From: JAUWQU01 sp964605095
Lineage (GTDB): Bacteria; Planctomycetota; Phycisphaerae; SM23-33
Direction: 5' to 3'
Assembly: GCA_964605095.1 (NCBI GenBank)
Contig: CAZSBS010000267.1
Location: forward strand, 1 to 6,459
Length of the DNA: 6,459 nt
The notes under the pieces were generated by a model. The model was given only the letters and a program-made list of their open reading frames with translations, searched no databases and was not told the origin of the DNA. The position numbers were made by a program, and so were the translations under genes. This document shows, piece after piece, positions 1 through 5,338 of this stretch. How positions within the stretch are numbered: position 1 is the first letter of the stretch; each line of letters opens with the position of its first letter.

Positions 1-1
1 C

Positions 2-62
2 CCAGGCCTGAAAGGCCTGGTCTATACCCGCCTTCGGCGGTCAAAGCCCCGTGAACGGGGCT
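2..62. repeat. Three tandem hairpins, REP-like intergenic repeat
   Basis: Three perfect stem-loops follow one another. The first is CCAGGCCT-GAA-AGGCCTGG (2-20, 8-bp stem). The second is CCGCC-TTC-GGCGG (28-40, 5-bp stem). The third is AGCCCCG-TGAA-CGGGGCT (45-62, 7-bp stem). None is followed by a T-run, so they do not look like ordinary intrinsic terminators. The AAAGCCCC...GGGGCTGAAG pattern resembles, from memory, REP-type palindromes scattered between genes in many GC-rich genomes and often moved by Y1 (RAYT) transposases; no such transposase is in the window. The element may continue left of base 1, and it may lie at the 3' end of a gene outside the window. Confidence 0.6.
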
Positions 63-135
63 GAAGATAAGGCCCATAAACACACCCGGCTGTCCCGGCC
101 AGGTGCCCAGCCATCGCCATCCTACCCGATCCGAC

Positions 136-164
136 TTGCCGTTGGGAGGCTCAAGCGGTATACA
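136..164 (+). promoter_or_regulatory. Candidate sigma70-type promoter for the small membrane protein gene
   Basis: TTGCCG (136-141) and TATACA (159-164) are separated by 17 bp, each matching 4 of 6 consensus positions. Transcription would start near base 171, leaving a leader of about 20 nt that carries the GGGAG ribosome binding site. This would also exclude the upstream ATG at 164, which overlaps the -10 box. Call by eye only. Confidence 0.4.
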
Positions 165-190
165 TGGCAGCAGCATGCGGGAGACACTTC

Positions 191-502
191 ATGGAAGAAA
201 TAGGCGCAGGGCTTGTTGTCCTTATCATTCTCGTGGTTGCCGTCATCGGCCTCTGGTGGCGTTTCTCTCGTTCCACGAACATGGTCGAGCAGTGGGCGCA
301 CGATAACGGTCTGACACTGATAGAGGTCCAACGGCGTTTCCTTCGTCGCGGCCCGTACTGGTGGCGGACCGGCAAGGGCCAGGAGGTCTTTCGCGTCACC
401 GTCCGCGACGGTTCGGGACAGGTGCTGCACGGCTACGTCCGCGTGGGCGGATGGTTCCTGGGCCTCTGGAGCGACCAGGTAACCGTCGAGTGGGAAGAGT
501 GA
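191..502 (+). CDS. Small membrane-anchored protein of unknown function (103 aa)
   Basis: The start is ATG 191, because GGGAG at 179-183 lies 7 nt upstream; an in-frame ATG at 164 has no such site. Residues about 6-24 (AGLVVLIILVVAVIGLWW) form one hydrophobic helix, followed by basic residues (RFSR), so the C-terminal domain is probably cytoplasmic. That roughly 78-residue domain is rich in aromatic residues, with RRGPYWWRTGKGQEVFRV, then VRDGSG, GYVRVGGWFLGLWSDQV and a final VEWEE. The pattern resembles, from memory, a small orphan family seen in Planctomycetes, Verrucomicrobia and Acidobacteria with no assigned role. The alternating beta-like strands suggest a compact beta domain held at the membrane. 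It looks monocistronic. That it is a real gene is fairly secure; its function is unknown. Confidence 0.75.
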   Translation: MEEIGAGLVVLIILVVAVIGLWWRFSRSTNMVEQWAHDNGLTLIEVQRRFLRRGPYWWRTGKGQEVFRVTVRDGSGQVLHGYVRVGGWFLGLWSDQVTVEWEE

Positions 503-561
503 TGGGATAGGCTTTTGACAACCCGTACAGGCCCGCCCGCGCCAGCGAGCGGAGAGTAGGA

Positions 562-570
562 ATCAGGCAC
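562..570 (+). repeat. Left copy of 9-bp direct repeat flanking the DUF559 cassette
   Basis: ATCAGGCAC here is repeated in the same orientation at 1142-1150. The pair lies just outside the two inverted palindromic repeats, in the position expected of a target-site duplication. On this side there are 5 extra bases (571-575) before the inverted repeat begins; on the right side the repeat abuts directly. It could be chance. Confidence 0.4.
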
Positions 571-575
571 CTGTG

Positions 576-634
576 CGCTACGCGACCCCTCCCCCTTGAC
601 GGGGGAGGGTGGCCCGAAGGGCCGGGTGAGGGTG
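576..634 (-). repeat. Palindromic repeat copy A (inverted relative to copies B and C)
   Basis: The repeat contains two hairpins. The first is CCCTCCCCC-TTGAC-GGGGGAGGG (587-595 with 601-609, 9 bp). The second is GGCCC-GAA-GGGCC (611-615 with 619-623). Against copy B read in reverse complement there are only three differences over 59 bp. One is at the outer edge (579). The other two, 592 C/T and 604 G/A, face each other in the 9-bp stem, so pairing is kept. It has no T-run and is not a standard terminator. It lies 50 bp upstream of the DUF559 start. Confidence 0.9.
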
Positions 635-683
635 ACAGGACCGCCGAGACCTTCACTACTGAACTAAACACAGAGTAAGACTC

Positions 684-1073
684 ATGACCGACCGCAAGCG
701 TCCGCCAGCATCGGAGCACATGATTGACCGAAGCCGAGACCTCCGTCAGGACATGACCATTCCGGAGCGCCTGCTCTGGGGCAAGCTGCGAGACCGTCGG
801 CTGGCGGGGATCAAGTTCAGGCGCCAGCATCCGGTCGGGCCATACGTGGCTGACTATTACTGTCCGGCAGCCAGGTTGGTCATCGAGTTGGACGGGCGAA
901 GCCACCTGGGCCAGGAGGTCCCGGACCGCGAGCGACAGGATTATCTCGAAGGGCAAGGCCTGCGAGTGATCCGGTTCAGCAACGACAAGGTCATCTACAA
1001 TCTGGCCGGGGTGCTGAAGGCAATTGCCGAGGCGTGTGAGGCAGTGTTGCCAGACGAGGAAGATCCAGCCTAG
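684..1073 (+). CDS. DUF559 domain protein, Vsr-like endonuclease fold (129 aa)
   Basis: Nearly the whole protein matches the DUF559 pattern, a small single-domain member of the PD-(D/E)XK / very-short-patch-repair-like fold. An N-terminal helix MIDRSRDLRQDMTIPERLLW (13-32) precedes a basic segment with FRRQHPVGPYVADYYC (45-60). The core follows: IELDGRSH (68-75), a helix with DRERQDYLEGQG, and the strand LRVIRF (93-98). Likely metal or catalytic residues are D57, E69 and D70, with H74; this is inferred from family pattern. Nuclease activity is expected, but the biological role of the family is not established. The start at ATG 684 has only a weak GAGTAAG upstream; in-frame ATGs at 720 and 753 are possible but would trim conserved sequence. 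The acidic tail PDEEDPA ends 9 bp before repeat copy B. The gene stands alone between the inverted repeats. Confidence 0.85.
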   Translation: MTDRKRPPASEHMIDRSRDLRQDMTIPERLLWGKLRDRRLAGIKFRRQHPVGPYVADYYCPAARLVIELDGRSHLGQEVPDRERQDYLEGQGLRVIRFSNDKVIYNLAGVLKAIAEACEAVLPDEEDPA

Positions 1074-1082
1074 TCGCGGGAG

Positions 1083-1141
1083 CACCCTCACCCGGCCCTT
1101 CGGGCCACCCTCTCCCGTCAAGGGAGAGGGGTCGCGTTGCG
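1083..1141 (+). repeat. Palindromic repeat copy B
   Basis: The copy contains GGCCC-TTC-GGGCC (1094-1098 with 1102-1106) and CCCTCTCCC-GTCAA-GGGAGAGGG (1108-1116 with 1122-1130). It mirrors copy A across the DUF559 gene. The T1113-A1125 pair replaces the C592-G604 pair of copy A, a compensatory change. It matches copy C (3264-3315) at 51 of 52 positions, the one difference being in the hairpin loop (T1118 versus A3299). It begins 9 bp after the DUF559 stop codon. Confidence 0.9.
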
Positions 1142-1150
1142 ATCAGGCAC
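1142..1150 (+). repeat. Right copy of 9-bp direct repeat flanking the DUF559 cassette
   Basis: ATCAGGCAC, identical to 562-570 and in the same orientation, directly abuts the outer end of repeat copy B. Copy C has no such sequence next to it, so the 9-mer is not simply part of the palindromic repeat. It is a candidate target-site duplication. Confidence 0.4.
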
Positions 1151-1276
1151 TTTATTCCAGAATAGGCTAATACGGCCTCGCTGACACGGCACAAACCACC
1201 GGCCGGCGGGTTAAAGAGCTTGAAACCTTGGAACCTGACTTTTATCGGATTCATTGATTTCACACGAGGAACTGCC

Positions 1277-3088
1277 ATGACTTCCAATATGACAGCCGTT
1301 GTAGCCGCACTGGCGTTGGCCCTGTTTGTCTCCGCCGCGTCAGCCCAGGCGGATACCGTGCTGGTCGAGGCGGAGGCGTTCGCCGACGCCAGCGGATGGG
1401 TCATCGACCAGCAGTACATGGACCAGATGGGCTCGCCGTTCCTACTGGCTCACGGGCTGGGCGAGCCGGTCAAGGACGCCGTTACGACCGTGGCCTTCCC
1501 CACGGCCGGCGAGTACCACGTGTGGGTGCGGACGCGGGACTGGGTGTGGATGTCCAAGGCGCCCGGCACGGCGGGGCTGTTCAAGCTCGTCGTCAATGGC
1601 AAGGAACTGCCCGCCACGTTCGGCAATCAGGGCAAGGACTGGCACTGGCAGGACGGCGGGGTTGTCGAGATCGACAAGAAGCAGGTCGCCGTCGCGCTTA
1701 GGGACCTGACGGGCTTCGAGGGCCGATGCGACGCGGTGTGCTTTTCCAGCGACGCGGGCTTCGCCCCGCCCGATGACCCGAGCGCCCTGGCCGCGTGGCG
1801 GCAGAAGGTGCTGGGCCTTTCCGACAAGCCCGCCGACGGCGGTAGCTACGATCTGGTCGTCGTCGGAGGCGGGATCGCCGGCTCGGCCGCGGCGCTGTCG
1901 GCGGCCCGGCTGGGCGTCAAGGTCGCCCTCATCCAGGACCGCCCGGTACTGGGCGGCAACAACAGCTCGGAGGTCCGCGTCTGGCTGAACGGCGAGACGA
2001 ACTTCCCGCCCTACCCGCGGATCGGCGACATAATCCGCGAGCTCGACCACAAGGTCCGTGCCCATTACGGCCCTTCGAACACGGCCGAAATATACGAGGA
2101 CGACCGCAGGATCGCCCTGGTCCGGGCGGAAAAGAACATCGCCCTGCTGCTGGGCTGGCGCGGCAACGCGGTGGAGTTGGCCGGCGGAAAGATCGCGGCC
2201 GTGATCGCACAGCAAGTCGCCACGGGCAAGCGACTGCGCTTCGCCTGCAAGCTCGTGGCCGACTGCACCGGCCACGGCGTGATCGGCGCGCTTGCCAAGG
2301 CGGACTTACAGATGACCGACAAGGGGCACATGGGTCGCAGCAACCTCTGGAACGTCGCCGACGTTGGCAAGCCTTCCGCCTTCCCAAGGTGCCCGTGGGC
2401 GGTGGACCTTTCGGACAAGCCCTTCCCAGGGCGCCCCGCCAAGGGCAAGCCCGCCCCGGCCGGTCCGCAAAACCTCGGCACGTGGTTCTGGGAGAGCGGC
2501 TTCGACCGCGACCCGATCGCCGACGGCGAGCACATCCGCGACCAGAACCTCCGGGCCATGTACGGCGCCTGGGACGCCCTGAAGAACGTCGATAAGCTCT
2601 ACCCCAACTACAGGCTCAACTGGGCCGCGTACATCGCCGGACCTCGCGAGAGCCGCCGCCTTCTCGGCGACGTGGTGGTTACCAAGGAGGATGTGCTGTC
2701 CAACAAGCAATGGCCCGATGCCTGCGTGCCCTGCACATGGTCGATCGACCTGCACCTGCCGGATGTCCGCTACGAGAAAGGCTTCGAGGGCGAGGCGTTC
2801 ATATCCAAGGCCAGCTTCACCCGCTTCAAAACCCCGTACTGGATCCCCTACCGCTGCCTGTACTCGAAGAATATCGAAAACCTCTTCATGGCTGGGCGGG
2901 ACATCTCCGTCACCCACGAGGCACTCGGCACCGTCCGAGTGATGCGCACATGCGGCATGATGGGCGAAATCGTCGGCATGGCCGCGGCCGTCTGCAAGGA
3001 CTACAACACCACCCCGCGAGGCGTGTACTCCGAGCACCTCGCCCAGCTCAAAGCCCTGATGGCCAAGGGAACCGGCAAGCCCCGCTGA
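1277..3088 (+). CDS. Secreted FAD-dependent oxidoreductase with N-terminal accessory domain (603 aa)
   Basis: The start is ATG 1277, with GAGGA (1266-1270) 6 nt upstream; the open frame continues up to a TTG at 1220 without a site. Residues 1-25 form a Sec-type signal peptide (VVAALALALFVSAASAQA), cut probably after AQA; no twin-arginine is present. Residues about 27-160 form a beta-rich domain beginning VLVEAEAFADASGW, of the kind found before glycan-related enzymes. The FAD_oxidored-type domain (PF12831 pattern) starts at YDLVVVGGGIAGSAAALSAA (191-210), with the GGGIAG dinucleotide-binding loop at 197-202, then PVLGGNNSSEVR (223-234), VADCTGHGVIGALA (327-340), GPRESRRLLGDVVVTKEDV (455-473) and the C-terminal FMAGRDISVTHEALGTVRVM (537-556). 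It is a redox enzyme of the envelope whose substrate is unknown, possibly a carbohydrate. It is transcribed alone and converges on the next gene with a 7-bp gap. Confidence 0.88.
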   Translation: MTSNMTAVVAALALALFVSAASAQADTVLVEAEAFADASGWVIDQQYMDQMGSPFLLAHGLGEPVKDAVTTVAFPTAGEYHVWVRTRDWVWMSKAPGTAGLFKLVVNGKELPATFGNQGKDWHWQDGGVVEIDKKQVAVALRDLTGFEGRCDAVCFSSDAGFAPPDDPSALAAWRQKVLGLSDKPADGGSYDLVVVGGGIAGSAAALSAARLGVKVALIQDRPVLGGNNSSEVRVWLNGETNFPPYPRIGDIIRELDHKVRAHYGPSNTAEIYEDDRRIALVRAEKNIALLLGWRGNAVELAGGKIAAVIAQQVATGKRLRFACKLVADCTGHGVIGALAKADLQMTDKGHMGRSNLWNVADVGKPSAFPRCPWAVDLSDKPFPGRPAKGKPAPAGPQNLGTWFWESGFDRDPIADGEHIRDQNLRAMYGAWDALKNVDKLYPNYRLNWAAYIAGPRESRRLLGDVVVTKEDVLSNKQWPDACVPCTWSIDLHLPDVRYEKGFEGEAFISKASFTRFKTPYWIPYRCLYSKNIENLFMAGRDISVTHEALGTVRVMRTCGMMGEIVGMAAAVCKDYNTTPRGVYSEHLAQLKALMAKGTGKPR

Positions 3089-3095
3089 AGGAGGC

Positions 3096-4640
3096 TCAGG
3101 GCACTGCACCTTCGGGCTCGTAGGCGAGGGCCTCGATGAGGTCGGCGTAGCCCTGGCGGCTCAGGCGGGTCAGTTCGTGGTGCATTCTCACAGCCAGCAG
3201 GCGGCGGGTGTAGATTTCCCTGCGTTTGATCGCCTCGTCAACCGCCCGGCTGACTTGCTCGATCACCCTCACCCGGCCCTTCGGGCCACCCTCTCCCGAC
3301 AAGGGAGAGGGGTCGGCGCTTGCTTTCTGCCATTGGTCGAGCATCCGATGCAGCCCGTCGCGGTCGGTGTGAACGGCCAGGCGGGCGATTCGCAGGTCCT
3401 CGCTGCCGGTGGCGGACAGAAGCTCCGGGCGGTGGGTCTTGCAGAACCGCTCCAAGGCTTCCAGCCGCGGCCCGGCCTGGCTTATGAAGCCCTTGGCTCG
3501 CTGGAAGTCGCGGCGGTCTCGTCCCTCGGCCGACAAGTCGCCGATCACGTCATATCCGAGCCGCCCGTCGCAGTAGTCGGGGTCGAACCGCATCCGCAGT
3601 TCCGTCGCGGCGGCGAAGGAGCAATAGAGCATGTGGTCCAGCACGCACCGTGCGGTGTCCAGGTCCTGGCCGAAAATCCTCCGGATGCTTCGCCGCCGGC
3701 GCCGCAGCAGTTCCTCGCGGGCGCCGGGCAGTTGGCTTAGCCAGTTTCCGTCCTCGGTTCCGGGCCAGAGGAGCATCTGCGAGTTGAACAGGTCAGTATC
3801 GAACTGGCGGTTGAGTTTCTGGATATCGGTGGCGGTCTGGATGGCGACCATTCGTGTGACGACGGAGAACCAGAACCGCTGTGCGAGCCGGCGCGTGTTG
3901 AACAGCATCGCCGCCGCCAAGCCGGCAAGGCCCACCTGGACCCGCGCGGCGGCGAGGGTGGAGTTGCCGTCGAACTGTTCGATGAGCTTCGAGTCGCTGC
4001 GGTCGAGGTACGCCCCGTCGCGCCAGTCTTCGAGGAAGCGAAGGTCCAGTCCGACGCGGAACATCTGCTGTATCTGCGGCATCGGGTTCTGCAGGGCCTC
4101 GCCGGCACGGATGAAGAAGCCCGCCTTGGCGCGGGCGAGAGCCTCGTTCTCGGTATGAGCGCCGGCGTGGGCGAGCGGCCCGGGCGCCCCGGACGCCATG
4201 CGCAACCGGCACTCGTGCCGGAAAAGCCGGTTCCACAGCGCGTTTAGGTGCTCGTCAGCCTGGCTCTTGCGGTAGTCCTCCATCAGGTTCAGGTCGCTTG
4301 CCTGGGCGACGGTCAGCAACCTGTTGGCGATCAGGTTCGGCAGAACCTTCAGCAGCACCCCGAAGACCAGCGAGAGCCCGCCGATCAGCAGCGGCAGCAC
4401 GATGGCCTGTTTTACCGTGAAACCGGGCAGGCCGATGCTCTTGGCGACCAGGCCCACCACGGCGACCCCGGCCGTCAGGAGCGTGTAACGCAGCGACCGG
4501 CGGTAGATCAGGTTGCCGATCGTGTAGAGGACGTCCAGCGGGGCGATCATCCGCCGCAGGTCGCCCAGAAGGGCCATCTTTCTTCTACGACTGTGTTCCA
4601 TTGACTCGCGTGGGCTCTCGGGTGGCTGTCCCGGCCTCAA
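3096..4640 (-). CDS. Membrane protein of unknown function, carries an in-frame palindromic repeat (514 aa)
   Basis: No family is recognised. Two hydrophobic helices lie near the N-terminus (about 52-70, TLLTAGVAVVGLVAKSIG, and 79-98, AIVLPLLIGGLSLVFGVLLK); a third weaker one may lie at 233-250. The rest is a long, charged, mostly helical cytoplasmic-like region with a basic run LLRRRRRSIRRIF (311-323). The start chosen is TTG 4640, which overlaps the TGA of the HD gene and has GGAG 4 nt upstream, suggesting translational coupling. ATG 4601 (residue 14) and ATG 4577 (residue 22) are alternatives. Residues 442-459 (ADPSPLSGEGGPKGRVRV) are encoded by repeat copy C and look unlike their surroundings, which are helical (LHRMLDQWQKAS before, IEQVSRAVDEAIKRR after). 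The reading frame stays open across the insertion, so the gene is probably functional. It forms an operon with the HD gene. Confidence 0.75.
   Translation of the reverse strand: MRPGQPPESPRESMEHSRRRKMALLGDLRRMIAPLDVLYTIGNLIYRRSLRYTLLTAGVAVVGLVAKSIGLPGFTVKQAIVLPLLIGGLSLVFGVLLKVLPNLIANRLLTVAQASDLNLMEDYRKSQADEHLNALWNRLFRHECRLRMASGAPGPLAHAGAHTENEALARAKAGFFIRAGEALQNPMPQIQQMFRVGLDLRFLEDWRDGAYLDRSDSKLIEQFDGNSTLAAARVQVGLAGLAAAMLFNTRRLAQRFWFSVVTRMVAIQTATDIQKLNRQFDTDLFNSQMLLWPGTEDGNWLSQLPGAREELLRRRRRSIRRIFGQDLDTARCVLDHMLYCSFAAATELRMRFDPDYCDGRLGYDVIGDLSAEGRDRRDFQRAKGFISQAGPRLEALERFCKTHRPELLSATGSEDLRIARLAVHTDRDGLHRMLDQWQKASADPSPLSGEGGPKGRVRVIEQVSRAVDEAIKRREIYTRRLLAVRMHHELTRLSRQGYADLIEALAYEPEGAVP
3264..3315 (+). 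repeat. Palindromic repeat copy C, inside a coding sequence
   Basis: Same element as copies A and B: GGCCC-TTC-GGGCC followed by CCCTCTCCC-GACAA-GGGAGAGGG (3289-3297 with 3303-3311). It differs from copy B only at loop base A3299. Read on the minus strand it encodes about 18 residues, ADPSPLSGEGGPKGRVRV, in frame with the host gene and without a stop codon. No DUF559 gene lies beside it. Confidence 0.9.
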
Positions 4641-5245
4641 AGTTCTCCGCCTGTTTCGGCGGCCAGGCGGTCCATGAACTGGCGCTCGATCGCGACCCGG
4701 CCGTCAAACGCCAGCCGGCTGACCTGGAAGTTGAGCGACTTTCGCGCCTTGGCCAGGCATGCCTGGTATTCGGGCCCGTTGTAGGCATTCAACGTCTGCT
4801 CGTCAGTCCGGCCCTGGATAGCGCTGCATCGCAGGCAAAGCCACACCCCGTGGGCGCCGAAGTGGTCCAGCAGGTCGGCGTCCTGGACGATCTTCGATGC
4901 CGTCCAGCATCGCCGGTTCTTCTTGCGGACGTTGTGCTCGCGGATGATCCTTCCGGCCGCCTTGATCTCCTCCGGCGTCAGTTGCCCGGTCAACAGGCGT
5001 TTGATGGCGACGGCGCCGGAGCGGTTATGCGGCTCGTAGCCCTTGCCAACGTCGTGGAACAACGCCGCCACGAACAGCAGCGACTCCGAGACCTCCAGCG
5101 GCTTGGATATCTGCTCGTGCAACTGAAGCGCCATCCTGGCCGTGCGAAGCCCGTGATGGAACGTGTAGCCGCGCTCCCGGTCCGGATGGGCTCTTCGCCC
5201 CGCCATGGCCGAGCGGGCGACCTGGATGCACTTCTTCCTGTTCAT
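4637..5245 (-). CDS. HD-domain metal-dependent phosphohydrolase (202 aa)
   Basis: The start is ATG 5245: a GGCGAGG site lies 6 nt upstream, and the longer frame from TTG 5251 would add only two residues. The HD superfamily signature is complete: H31 in TFHHGLRTARMA, H64-D65 in LFHDVGKG, H104 in IIREHNV and D124 in QDADLLDHFG. These are the expected metal ligands. The C-terminal part (AKARKSLNFQVSRLAFDGRVAIERQFMDRL) fits the usual tail of stand-alone HD hydrolases that cleave phosphate esters of nucleotides or related small molecules. The substrate cannot be read from the sequence; it lacks the extra motifs of GGDEF-linked HD-GYP or RelA/SpoT enzymes. It is cytoplasmic, with no signal peptide. 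It is the first gene of a leftward pair, and its TGA overlaps the TTG start of the membrane protein, so the two are likely co-translated and may work together. Confidence 0.85.
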   Translation of the reverse strand: MNRKKCIQVARSAMAGRRAHPDRERGYTFHHGLRTARMALQLHEQISKPLEVSESLLFVAALFHDVGKGYEPHNRSGAVAIKRLLTGQLTPEEIKAAGRIIREHNVRKKNRRCWTASKIVQDADLLDHFGAHGVWLCLRCSAIQGRTDEQTLNAYNGPEYQACLAKARKSLNFQVSRLAFDGRVAIERQFMDRLAAETGGEL

Positions 5246-5303
5246 CGCCAACCTCGCCGCGATGGCATTGCCAGCCCGGCCACAAAAAATAATCGCGTTG
5301 CAC

Positions 5304-5332
5304 TTGGGGTTTCACGATCAGGCGGGAATAAT
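5304..5332 (+). promoter_or_regulatory. Candidate promoter for the structured RNA
   Basis: TTGGGG (5304-5309, 3 of 6) and AATAAT (5327-5332, 5 of 6) are separated by exactly 17 bp. Transcription would begin about 7 nt downstream, near the GG at 5339-5340, which is where the first stem of the candidate RNA begins. The -35 box is weak. It overlaps the minus-strand -10 box at 5331-5336, so the two promoters would be divergent and could compete. Confidence 0.35.
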
Positions 5333-5336
5333 TATA
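5331..5336 (-). promoter_or_regulatory. Candidate -10 box for the HD / membrane-protein operon
   Basis: A perfect TATAAT lies on the minus strand, about 85 nt upstream of the HD start codon, giving a leader of roughly 80 nt. No convincing -35 box is visible 16-18 bp further upstream. It is the only consensus -10 box in an otherwise GC-rich region. Confidence 0.4.
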
Positions 5337-5338
5337 CA

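Larger units (their letters stand above)
571..1141. mobile_element. Candidate mobile cassette: DUF559 gene between inverted palindromic repeats
   Basis: A single gene (DUF559 protein, 684-1073) lies between two copies of a 59-bp repeat in inverted orientation (576-634 and 1083-1141, 56 of 59 positions identical). A 9-bp direct repeat ATCAGGCAC flanks the whole at 562-570 and 1142-1150. The layout (direct repeat, inverted repeat, nuclease-fold gene, inverted repeat, direct repeat) resembles a small transposable unit. No transposase of a known family is present, and DUF559 proteins are not established transposases, so mobility is inferred from architecture only. The alternative is a resident gene that happens to have two members of a dispersed palindromic repeat family as neighbours. 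The third repeat copy (3264-3315), which has no DUF559 gene beside it, shows that the repeat can occur alone. Confidence 0.4.

Noticed and set aside
515..543. Perfect TTGACA (515-520) as a -35 box for the DUF559 gene
   Set aside because: The sequence 16-18 bp downstream is GC-only, with no -10 box, and repeat copy A lies between it and the gene.
576..634. Palindromic repeats as CRISPR repeats
   Set aside because: Only two copies in inverted orientation surround a gene, with no regularly spaced spacers and no cas genes.
396..1121. 241-codon open frame on the minus strand spanning the DUF559 cassette
   Set aside because: It runs antisense through the DUF559 gene and both palindromic repeats. 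Its peptide TGEGGPKGRVRV is simply the translated repeat.
1220..1276. Extended start (TTG 1220) for the oxidoreductase
   Set aside because: It would put 19 extra residues before a textbook signal peptide; ATG 1277 has GAGGA at the right distance. The same stretch gives a TTGAAA-17-TATCGG pair, but the -10 box is too poor to call a promoter.
1442..2275. 277-codon open frame on the minus strand inside the oxidoreductase gene
   Set aside because: It is antisense to a clear FAD-binding domain and shows no recognisable motif; long antisense frames are expected at this GC content.
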